Shown here piece after piece: positions 10,300 to 19,847 of a stretch of DNA of 64,000 bases. The first letter of the stretch is position 1. Every line of letters starts with the position of its first letter. A program made the position numbers and the translations under genes. The notes below the pieces were generated by a model that worked only from the letters and a program-made list of their open reading frames with translations, was not told the DNA's origin and did not search any database. The DNA comes from Symsagittifera roscoffensis (lineage: Eukaryota > Xenacoelomorpha > Acoela > Convolutidae): the NCBI RefSeq assembly GCF_963678635.1, contig NC_087066.1, forward strand, positions 58,050,312 through 58,114,311, given 5' to 3'.

Positions 10300-10790
10300 G
10301 TTGGTTTAAAATATGGTGTTTTTGCTTGTGAAGTAATCTGTTTTTCTTTTTTCATTACTTATTATATTATTTATGGATAATTCTTCGTCAAGAATTGTCT
10401 TTTTCGTTTTTGTATATTTATCTTTGATATAAATTTTACTATTTAAGATGTTTATTGTTGGCATATATTTAGTTATAAACGGTATGCCAATGATATTGTG
10501 TTTAATATCAGTAATATGAAATGTTTGTTTGAATGGCTCGTTCAAAATCTTGTTTTGTTCCATTGTTCTTGTGGGAACAAGGAATAGTTGGATTTTTCCA
10601 TAATTTACTAATGTTGATCCTTGTGCTGTTGCTAATTTACTAGATGTTTCAAGAGGTGTTAAATTTGGATGCAGTGTTTTGATTTCATTCCATGTGGGAA
10701 TAGTAATGATATTTGATTCTGCTCCTGAGTCGATTAAAAAATCAATTTCAAGATCTGGTGGTTGAAATTTTTTTACTTCTTGGGCTCTCT
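10300..10790 (-). pseudogene. Retroviral-type aspartic protease
   Basis: The DSGAESN catalytic motif is encoded at about 10735-10715, followed by typical beta-strands. The flap-to-C-terminal part with NIIGIPFITKY lies in the open segment 10563-10306. The protease would cut Gag and Pol. Frame continuity from gag (Leu-rich stretch near 10790) suggests a gag-pro junction without a clear frameshift signal. Both halves are readable, but no single ATG frame covers them. Confidence 0.75.
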
Positions 10791-11876
10791 AAGAGAAATG
10801 GGATTTTCCAAATTTTTTCTCTCGGTTGTTCTTTTTTTATGTTTTGATAAATATGTTTTGTGTTTGAGCATTGTACTTCGTCTTTTTTATCAGGTTTTAT
10901 TACAGTGTTAATTTCGTTTATTTCTTGTGTAGTTTGTGTATTATTATTAATGGGTCTAGTGTAATAATTATGAAGAAGTTTCAATTGATTTTCGTATATG
11001 TGTCAACAAAAAGGTTGTTCATATATGATAGGTGCATAGTCGTTTTTGACTGTTATCATATTTACTGAGATGGTTTTATCTGTATCACTTTCAGTATCTA
11101 TTGATTCACAATTAATGTGGTTTAATTGTAATTCATTATTTTCTGTGTTATCAATACCTGGGGGGTCTGAAGTTGTTTCTTCATTTGTTTGTACTTGATT
11201 GATTTGTCTTTGATGCTATGGTGTGTTACTTCTGTATCGATGTTTGGAATCGGGGTAACGGTTATTATTCCTATGGGGTGACTGGGAATAGTTTCTGTAT
11301 CTATTGTTGTAGCTCAAATTTCGTTTTTGTGAATTATTTCGTGATCTGTTATGATAGTTATCGTTTGATCTTTGATTATTTGATCTATTATATGAGTTGT
11401 TCCTTGATCTGTTGTTTGGATAGTTCTGATTTCGATTGTTGGAATAACTTCTATTCCTATTGTTTGAATAGTTTCTATTTCTGTTGTTTGATGAATTTCG
11501 TGATCTATTGTTGGAATAGTGTCTATTCCTTGGGTTGGAATGCGAACTGGATGCAGAAATAAATTCTGTTGTGTTTGAATTCGATCGTGAATAGTTATTT
11601 CCATTTTGGTTATTTTGGCTATTCGATCGACTATATCTATTTTGTGAGTGAATTTCGTGAACTTCTTTGTTCGGGCGATCTACCTCAATAACTAGAGTTA
11701 TATGGTGATTGATTTCTTGAATAATTTGAGTTGCCTGGAAGTGGTTTTCCAGAGATATTTTTACTGTGTATATTCTTGTTTGGTAGGTTTTGATCTCTTC
11801 TCATATATTGATAGAATGACTTATTTGGTTCTTTGTGCTTTTGAGGTTTATTCTGATTGTCTTGTTGTTTTTGTCT

Positions 11877-11918
11877 ACATTCGGCAATACTGTGTCCGTA
11901 TCGTTGGCAATAATTACA
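11877..11918 (-). other. CCHC zinc knuckle of Gag
   Basis: Reads C-N-Y-C-Q-R-Y-G-H-S-I-A-E-C, exactly the C-x2-C-x4-H-x4-C spacing of retroviral nucleocapsid knuckles, and binds RNA. There is only one knuckle. Basic Arg-rich sequence follows it toward lower coordinates. Confidence 0.9.
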
Positions 11919-12486
11919 CCATTTCTTGAAAGATGGTTTACTCTTAAAGTTTGGGTTCTTTTCATAGATGTTTAATATTTCAGTGATTTTTTCAATCAGG
12001 TCTATAACTGATCATTGTATGTTATTTATATGTGTAGTATTTGTTTCGATCCGATTAACATACTGTAGTTTTAGATTTTCTGTTTCTTCAAGTCTCATTG
12101 TTATTTCTGCTTGTTCTAATTTATCTACTAATTTTCTAAAATCTAAATCTGGCTCTCGAATTGAGGAAGGATGAGATGCTCTCTTTTTATAGCTATTTTC
12201 CTTAATTGAGGTGTTAAGGTCATCATTAAAATTTCTGTCATTTTTGTATTTTTATAGTCATGTGTATTAAGTGAGTATGCTTTTCGAACAAGTGTTTTGA
12301 TACGTACTGCTAATTGTTTAATTGTTTCAATTCGTAATCTGCGTATTTCGTTGCATAAAACTCTTTGATGTTGTTTGTTTCTTTCAGAGTCAAACATTTT
12401 TCAAAATTCCTGTGTGAATCTTTTCCAGTCTGATTTTATTTCTATGGGTAATACTGAAAACCATTTTTGAGCTGCGCCATCTAGTG

Positions 12487-12548
12487 TTGTTTGTATTAAC
12501 GCTGTGCGTCTATGTATCCATTGTTTGTATTAACGCTGTGCGTCTATG
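12487..12548. repeat. 34-bp tandem duplication inside gag
   Basis: A 28-bp core starting ttgtttgtattaacgctg occurs at 12487 and again at 12521, a shift of 34 bp. Since 34 is not a multiple of three, it shifts the capsid frame at the point where the two open gag segments part. Confidence 0.85.
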
Positions 12549-13345
12549 ATGTAGTGGCGTATTAGTTGGTTCAGGTCCTATATTTAAAATTAAATTTGCT
12601 GTTACTGCATTTAGGTAATCTTCTACAGAATATTCAGGACCTGTTTCTGTGAATACCATCAATGGTTTATTGGATATTATTGATGATCCAACCATGAGGT
12701 ATGGATTCATTGTTATCTGTAGTGATTCTGCGGCATTTAGCATTTGTGAAAAATTTGAAAGTTGATTTTTTGTTACTTCGTGTTGCTGAAGGTAATATGG
12801 AAGCGGTATTTCATTTTGCATTTGAGTTGGTGAATAAGAATGCATTAACATTGGGTTTTGTGGTTGTATTGGTGGAAAAGATTGTGTGTTAAATGGGTTT
12901 TGTGTATGCTTTTGTTGTGGATTTTGTATATCTGTTGGATTTTATAGGTAAAATTTCATATTTTGGGATGGTTGAGATTATCGCGGTCTTTGTGTGCGAT
13001 ATTCTTGTGTATATGGTGCAAAAATGTCTGGTTGATGATAATCATCATCATCAGATGATAAGTAATTTGTGGAATAAGGTGTTTGTTGTTTCTTCCTATT
13101 TTGTTTTAAAAAAATGAGTAATTTTCACTATAATCCTGTGGAGGGTGAGGATTATCTTGGAAATTAACTGAATTGGTCGATGTATTTGGAAGATTCCAAT
13201 AATGAGAACATACGTGATTTAGGTTTTGCATACTTTTTCGGGGGGGGGGGGGGGAGTTGATTTGTTTTTGACTGGTTTACATAATTATAGTTGTGTTCTG
13301 TAAAACTGTTTCTTGTGAACGTTTTTCGTGTTTTTGACGGTTTTG

Positions 13346-14488
13346 TCATTGTCCTTTGGTCTGATAGTCCCTATGTGAATATTTTGGAGCAACCGAAGGT
13401 TTAACGGTCGATTGTAAGGTTACTTGTGGTAGTGTTGTATTTTTATTTTTCGGTGTTGTGAGGTTTGGACGTATTGGTGAGATACTTTGTTGTGTGGTTG
13501 TTACTGTTGTTTGAACTATTTCTTCATTTATGAAGTGTGGTGGTGTTTGATTATCTTGTTGTGTAAGATTTCTAGTTCCATTGAGAGTTTCATGATGTAT
13601 AACTGTTGACTTTTGGCTGTTGTTTTGTGTACCAGGTAAAAATGTATTATAATTTAAAGGTGTTGCATCAATTGTTAGTGGTATTATTTTTACAAAATCT
13701 TTGTGAAAAGGTATTGTACTTATTGCTTGACTTGAGATATCTGCTGGAAAAATTAAAAATGCTGGATGAGACCATTCAGGGTTCCAAACGCAATCTGATT
13801 GTTCTGCAATGACAGTGTCGTCATTGGTACTTTGGGGTCTAAAGGTTTTTCTTGCTTGTTCAATTAAGTCGATATTATGTGTAAAATAATCAATTGTAAA
13901 CCATGCTAGTTTTTTTTGTAAATCATGTTTAAGGTTTGGTGAGACATCATTTTGGTAAAATTTTCACGGATTGCGTTTGAAAATGTTGAAAATGCGACGA
14001 TTTCGATTCTTACTTTTGTATGTTTTGATGTTTGGACTGGTGATGTACTTTGAGCTTCTGTTCTTTCTAATAGATAAATAACTACATATTATTGCAAGAA
14101 CTTTGTTGGTGAATATTGAGTTTGCTCTCTGTGAGTTTTGATATTGTATGCTTTTGATATATTCTGTGAATACTTTTGAAAATTCTAAATCAATATCGTC
14201 TGTTTGGATAATATATTTACCATGAAGTGTTCTTGGTGTACTGATTTCTATGGTGTAGATTCCGTATATTTGCGTTAGGCTACATACGTCTTTCAAATAA
14301 CGTTCTATAATTTGTCTTTTGATTTTTATATCTGGGAATTCTGATTTGCATGGACTGATTCCTGGTTCAAACAAGTTTACGAGTAAATTTTTGCAAAATC
14401 GTGTTTGTCCTCTATCACAGAGTGAATTTATAACAAAGGGAAAAACTGCTTCTTCGTCTGGACTTTCGTCACTTTGAGTGTTGCTCAT
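13346..14488 (-). pseudogene. Unrecognised 5' ORF before gag capsid, one in-frame TGA
   Basis: The ATG at 14488 (with an in-frame TAA upstream) opens 174 codons to a TGA at 13964-13966. The same frame then continues for another ~205 codons without a stop to TGA at 13346-13348. That second half contains no Met, so it is easily missed. The start is acidic (DESPDEE), the middle mixed alpha/beta with several Cys, the end Thr/Gln-rich. It may be an extended Gag N-terminus (matrix-like) or a separate protein. No family recognised. Confidence 0.55.
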
Positions 14489-14926
14489 TTTTTCGTTTGA
14501 TGAGTGTTAATATATAATTATCAAAATGTCTAATTGGTTGATTCCAATTGTATAGATGTACTGGTTTGTGTTTATATATCTTTTTTATTCTTCTGTTTCT
14601 TCTTTTTGATGAGTTTGAAGTTGTTTCTGAATCGGCAAAATTTAACTGATCATGGATTGGGCAATTTTTATTTACTGATTCTTTCAATTTGTATAGTGCG
14701 TCTAGACTACTGACTTCTGATTCGGAGAATGCATTTCTATTTTTGAAAATCTTTTCCGTGTTATCTGTCTTTGTTTCCTTATAATTTTTCTTTTTATTGT
14801 TTGTCGTTTTGTTCGAATGTATCCAACTGTTTGTGTATGCGGGGTCATTAAAAGATCATATTTTTGGTTGTCTATTTCACAGGTGTGTAATACAATTTGT
14901 TTATTTCCTAAATTTTTCAATGACAT
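14469..14926 (-). pseudogene. Highly basic leader ORFs
   Basis: Two overlapping minus frames: 14926-14702, starting MSLKNLGN and becoming Lys/Arg-rich, and a frame open from about 14780 to 14469 that is Ser/Glu-rich and then KRRNRRIKK-like. The second overlaps the start of the next ORF by 20 bases. They may be one basic protein split by an indel near 14720. The strong positive charge suggests nucleic-acid binding; function unknown. Confidence 0.4.
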
Positions 14927-15004
14927 AAGGTTTAGGATGAGGGATGCAAGAAGTTATTAGTGATTTTAATTTTCCTAGACTGTTAGTCCTTACGATTTTT
15001 TTTG

Positions 15005-15420
15005 GTTAGCTTAACCTGGGTCTTTTTGTTCAGGGTTGGAGAGAAAAGTATATCGATTCCGAAGAATGATTTTTACTTTCTCGTGGCTAGTCTAAGTTCA
15101 GGTGTTAACTTACTTAATCTGACTTAGGGGTAGTGATTGCGTTCAAGGGTTGGAGAATAGTAAATCGATCCACAAGGTTCAGGTATAATTAGAACGCAAG
15201 TAGTTCGTTAGATACCATTTTAAACTTACTAAGTTTAAGATTTAACCTGGGTCAGGTAAGAGGAGGGTTCAAGTGAAGGATGATTAACCGAAGTTCTTCA
15301 CTGTTTAGCCTAATTTGAATGGTTAGCGTGATTAAAAAATTTCTATTAGTCCTGGGTCTTTTGAAAAGGTTGGGTAGTGAATCGACGTTTGAGGTCGTTA
15401 GACACTTGATAAGTGGGTGG
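15005..15420. repeat. Degenerate ~110-bp repeats in the retroelement leader
   Basis: Text of the form aacctgggtc followed by gggttggagaga and a tcgat core recurs near 15010, 15140, 15245 and 15350 with drift. It lies upstream of the first ORF on the sense strand, so it may be untranslated leader, perhaps packaging or regulatory. No primer-binding site could be assigned. Confidence 0.5.
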
Positions 15421-16860
15421 GGGAGAACAAAATTGTTTTGTTTTGATCCAAGGATAAGCCTTGATGATCAGAATTTAAAATTTTAAATAGATAGAAAATT
15501 GATTTAGAACCAAGGAAAGTTTTGATGATCTGGTTCAAGATTAAAATAGAATTAAGTTTAAAATAATTTAAACTTATTTGATAAAAGGTTTTAGTTTTTG
15601 ATGACATTAGTTGATTTATGATTGCTGTTATGTTTAGGTGATGAAGCTGGAACAACAGGATGATTTATATATACTGACATATTTTTGTCATGCTACTAAT
15701 TTTTATTTTTGTTTTCAATAAATGTTTTTTCAAATATGTTTTATATAAGACTGCAGAATTTAAGAAAACGATCTGAGATGTTTTTATCAATCGTTATTGT
15801 ACAATAGTAATTTTATCTAGCGCCTGAAATAATCATTGAAGATTTCCTTCAAGGATTTTATGTTTGCAAATGAAAATCTAAATTCATTGCTTGTAGGATT
15901 CTAAATATAAAAGTTTGTGTTGGCTTTTGCCGTACGACCATGAAACTAAATGGTAATTTTCTACTTAATCATATGTCATCTCTTGTCCGAGGTCTTTTTC
16001 GAATACCGGGTAGTTCTCGTATTGTGCGGAATAGCGGCTCTGATCTATTGAGTCGTAGAGACATTTCAATTAAGTTATTGTCGTGTAACATTTTGAAAAT
16101 GTTTTATCTATTTTCTAATCTATTTTTGGTTAATTCTAAGCTATTTCGTTTTTTAAGTTCTTTATTCGAGAGTTATGGTCGCACCAGATGAGTTATGGTT
16201 TATGGGTATAACTCATAGAGTAATTTCGGATAGGGTACACCGTCTGCTCGTCACGCTATCTTATTTTCGGCCGGATAGATTCGTGCAACTTCTTAGTCTA
16301 ATACCGATCCTAATCTTACTCTTATATCTACTAGTCTCAAGGTGTTTAACTAATCTCTGCTAGGCTCAATAGATCTAGAGTATACTGACTTATTGCGACT
16401 GCTGAAGTTCTCTTGGAGAGGTAACTAATTTCTAAGTTAAATTCAAATCTCTCTGGTGCTGAAATTACAAGTAATTTCAGCACTTACAAATAAGTGGGTT
16501 GTTAGTTAGATGGTATATGATTGGTTAAAATTAAATATTTTATAGTGATAAAATATCTAATTTATCCAATAATAAAATGTAGTTTAGATCAGGTTCCAAA
16601 TTGGAAAGAGTCCGAGGCTATTTTCCAATACACCCCACTTTTCAAATTTCTGATGCCTATAATTTTACGAGCAATTATGGCAAAACGCATATTGTTTCGA
16701 TATAAAGTGTAAAAACAAATATGTTCCCAATTTTTAGTTTAATCACCATGCCAAGTTGGATTGGATTATGACAATTTAGAAATAATTTTGCGAAATTGAA
16801 ACTCAAAGGTGGTTGAAGGGGAATGGAAAGGAGCCGAGTCCGATTTTAATTTGTGTGTCA
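15421..16860. other. Probable LTR/leader region, limits unresolved
   Basis: No convincing gene. Sequence includes tatatata-type motifs near 15668, several GATCTATTGAG/GTCGTAGAG-like words and a perfect palindrome at 16456. This is where the 5' LTR should lie for a minus-strand element, but the partner LTR is outside the window, so neither boundaries nor target-site duplication can be named. Confidence 0.4.
16456..16483. repeat. Perfect 13-bp inverted repeat with 2-base loop
   Basis: gtgctgaaattac, then AA, then its exact reverse complement. It could be a hairpin in the retroelement terminal region or a dyad binding site. It is short but perfect. Confidence 0.9.
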
Positions 16861-16879
16861 GGTTTATTCGCATTAAGTG

Positions 16880-17146
16880 CGCGTTAAAACATAGTGGGGC
16901 GTCCAACAGTGCCGATGTCTAGGAGTGCCGAATTGAAAAGTGTTCAACAAAGCCAATAACGGATGGTTTTTGACACTGTTCAACAACAATTTTATTTTTG
17001 GCACTGCTTTACTGCTCTCAGAGGGGCGTTCAATAAAGCCGAAGTACAACAGTGCCGAAAAAAGTGTCATTCAACTGTGCCAAAAATGATCAATTTTTTG
17101 CACTGTTGAACACTTTTTTGTCACTGTCTTACTTCGGCACTGTTGT
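16880..17146. repeat. Hairpin-prone cluster of acaacagtgccgaa motifs
   Basis: The word caacagtgcc(gaa) and its reverse complement recur at least eight times. The outer pair, acaacagtgccgaa at 17046 and ttcggcactgttgt ending 17146, flanks imperfectly complementary arms, giving a ~100-bp foldback. Probably a small non-autonomous element or its terminal repeats. Confidence 0.65.
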
Positions 17147-17379
17147 ATCTCCCAATGAATGTGCACAACTCATTAGTGCACTTGAGTACTATTAACAAGC
17201 CCTAACAATAATTTATAACTTTTTTTTGAGTTTTTTTAAATTTGCCAACGAAGGAGCAAAGTAATTTAGAAAATGAATCTTACGTTGCGCTATGACTCGC
17301 CCTATGTGAGGATATATCATAATAATAAAAAACTGTTTCCAAGTAAAGTCATTACACGTACAGAATTACAAATCATTTA

Positions 17380-18090
17380 AAACGATTTCAATATCAATCA
17401 AATAGCTCTGATAAGGAGACAGTTTCTATTGCGCTTACAAAGAGTTTTTTTCTTTTTTGTTTATATTTCCTTGGTACAGCCCAATTTTGCAAACGGTACC
17501 GAAAATGTCAAAAAAATCTGCTCGATCTCTTTTTCTATTGCGCTCGACATCTAAAACTATATATATTTTTTCAAACTGAATCTCCTAATTTTGCTTTTTT
17601 TTCTTGACAAATCTGGACTGAAACGGTTGATGGGAAATCTGACATACGAAGAGTGTTCAATCTAATTTACTTTTTCTTGCCGGAGGAATCCTGGGATTTC
17701 CAAAACTTATAGGGTTCCCTCCGAAAATTTTAGTTTTGCTGCAAGCAAATGTCCTCAATTGTTTGTTGTGGGTTGCAAAACTCTGATGGAGGTCTTTTCA
17801 GAGCAAATTTTTTGGCTCAATTTCCAACTGAAATTAAAGGCCTGAAAACAAAATTAAATAAATATTTTAAATTTTTGAAAAAATTATTTTGTGCTCGACT
17901 TGTGTTTCGACTTTCATGACATATTTTTCGAGTTTATTGAAAAAAAATTGGGTATGTTTCGACTTGTACTCGACTTAAAACTGTTTCTTGATCACGGAAC
18001 ATCATTCGACTCAGGTAGTAGTGCGAAGACTTGAGTTTTCATACAAAATCAGATGCCTGGTTGAAACTTAGAAAAAATATATATGCAAGT
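17380..18090. repeat. Dispersed repeat, copy 1 (upstream of SLC5 gene)
   Basis: Shares ordered blocks with 21580-22560: aatatcaatcaaatagctc, tttctattgcgctt, an acggtac/aaaaaaatctgct block, a gactgaaac block and a cgacttaaaactg block. Same order and strand, with substitutions and indels. No coding capacity seen. Confidence 0.65.
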
Positions 18091-19567
18091 GTACAAAATT
18101 ATTGAAGTTTTTGATTGCTGCATCTGTGCTATCAATTCGAATTTGGCCAACTGTTGTCGTGTCTACCATGATTATTATCATATTAGTAATCAACTATACC
18201 CATGAACTCGATGTTATGTATGTCGAAAACATTTTGGCAAAATTTTACCAAAAACGAGAAATTTTGATTAAAATGCCGTAATTACTTTTTGAATAATATT
18301 TTCACATAAAAACCGGCAGAAATTGAGACATTGATCTCTTCGAAATCATCAGGTGGCATAGGTTGATTGTAATACGGATTAGTAGTTGCGAATACCCAAC
18401 AATGATTCAGAGCGAATATTTGGAAAACTAGGGGGTTTCATAACGTATCATAACTTATGATCCTACTCATAGGGTCTCTGATCCTAATAAAAGTTTTTGT
18501 ATTGAAAAAACATCGAATTTTGTAAAAAAAAACTTGTCCCTCGGCCCTAAGCACCCAGTTGTTGGCAATTTTACGGACATTCATTTCTGGGCGGACATGG
18601 ATCGGTTGCTGTATGCCCTCACAAAAGCTGATAATAAAAAAGAATGAACACTTTAATTGCAAAATGATAATTAATATTATTAAGCAAGTGTAAATCGCAC
18701 AACTTTTTTTGGTTATATGTTTATTTACAATATAATAAAATAATGGTTAGAGTTTTAACATCATATAAATTTAAATTGTTTCGATGTTGTTTTTCCATAG
18801 GTAGCCATAGAAGGATCTTCACAAAAAAAGTATTCAAGAAACATTGAAATATCGAACTTGGGTTGACCTATGATATTAATTCTGTTCCATAGAGTAATTT
18901 GATATTCATCAATATTTAGTACTGCTTTTTTGCTATAAATCTGATGTGCGTCTAGATTTTGATTCTGGCTCCACGTGAACAGACTCTGAATCAGCAGGAC
19001 CTATACACTTTTTAGAGGATCTATTGTAAAATTCGCATTCATTATTGGATAAATAAATGCAAAACACTTCAGCACGCTCATTTTGCGGCCAACAATTTTT
19101 ATTTTTTGTGCCACAAAATCGACTCTTCTATTGGTGGCAAACTTTAGAGCTCAAAAGTGAAGCTGAAACAGAAAACTATTCAATTGTGCAGTCACTTACG
19201 TTTTGTACCATATAGCTGGTCTTACGTTTTCTAAAACACCAATCACCATTAATTGCCAAAAGCAACATCGCGAAGTACTGAACAAATCATGAAAACATAG
19301 CTCAATTACTGTGAGTCATTAAATTCATTCAATTTGTCCTTTTATATGAAGTACCAGATCTTAAAAAACGTTATCAAAACTTTTTGTTTTGCAACTCCTT
19401 GAAAAAAAATCTGTACTGATTTTTCCTGGCAATTTTTTCTGAGCAGATCATTTAGCCAAAGATAATTATCCATGAAATAAAAAATCATCCGGCTAAAAAC
19501 TGGCTCTTATTCTTCTTCCGATTACTTGAAAATTTGCAAATTAAGACATAATTTGTAATAAAGTAGC
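18091..19567. other. Upstream flank of the SLC5 gene
   Basis: AT-rich, no gene seen. It should contain the promoter and 5' UTR of the cotransporter. An in-frame TAA lies six bases before the chosen ATG. No TATA box or initiator can be named with confidence. Confidence 0.45.
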
Positions 19568-19847
19568 ATGGCAGTGTTAAACATAGTAGACATAGTCGTG
19601 TTATGTCTCCACTTCGTAGTAATAATAGCGGTCGGTCTCTGGTCCGTCTTCCGACCGGGCAACAGGGGCAGCTCCAAGGGCTACTTTCTGGCGGGCAGGG
19701 ACATGCCCTTTTGGGCTGTGGGGGGTTCCCTGTTCGCAAGTAATATTGGCAGTGAGCATTTCACTGGACTGGCTGGGAGTGGAGTAGTGTCCGGCATTGC
19801 GTATTCCAGCTATGAGATCAATGCAGTCTGGGTGCTGTTACTATTGG
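19568..19847 (+). CDS. SLC5 exon 1
   Basis: Residues 1-93: first membrane helix ([20 protein letters not shown]), YFLAGRDM and the [18 protein letters not shown] signature. Start chosen because TAA precedes it in frame. Donor ggtgag at 19848; phase 1. Confidence 0.93.

Larger units (their letters stand above)
10791..13345 (-). pseudogene. Gag: capsid and nucleocapsid, broken
   Basis: The capsid-like helical region runs at about 12850-12060 with segments at 12851-12510 and 12397-12143. A 34-bp tandem duplication (12487-12548) throws the frame between them. A CCHC zinc knuckle sits at 11918-11877. After it comes an Arg/Asn/Ser-rich basic tract (about 11640-11220) built from short degenerate repeats, then a Glu/Asn/Lys-rich spacer into the protease. 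Upstream (13345-12850) is Gln/Pro-rich with stops and a G-tract (13241-13253) that reads as prolines. Gag would package RNA and form particles. Confidence 0.8.
1..16500 (-). mobile_element. Giant Ty3/Gypsy-like env-bearing retroelement, decayed, 3' end off the window
   Basis: Read on the minus strand, the order is leader, extra 5' ORFs, gag (capsid, CCHC), protease, reverse transcriptase, RNase H, integrase with a GPY/F-like tail, small hydrophobic ORFs, envelope gene, then a further long ORF. Integrase downstream of RNase H is the Ty3/Gypsy order. Coding parts cover about 15 kb, far longer than a usual 5 to 9 kb Gypsy element. Several frame changes and in-frame stops show that this copy is dead. 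The plus strand is rich in G and T and poor in C (sense strand A/C-rich) throughout, unlike the rest of the window. The 5' LTR should lie around 15.5 to 16.8 kb, but its limits cannot be set without the 3' LTR, which lies left of base 1. Presence is certain; outer limits are inferred. Confidence 0.88.
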
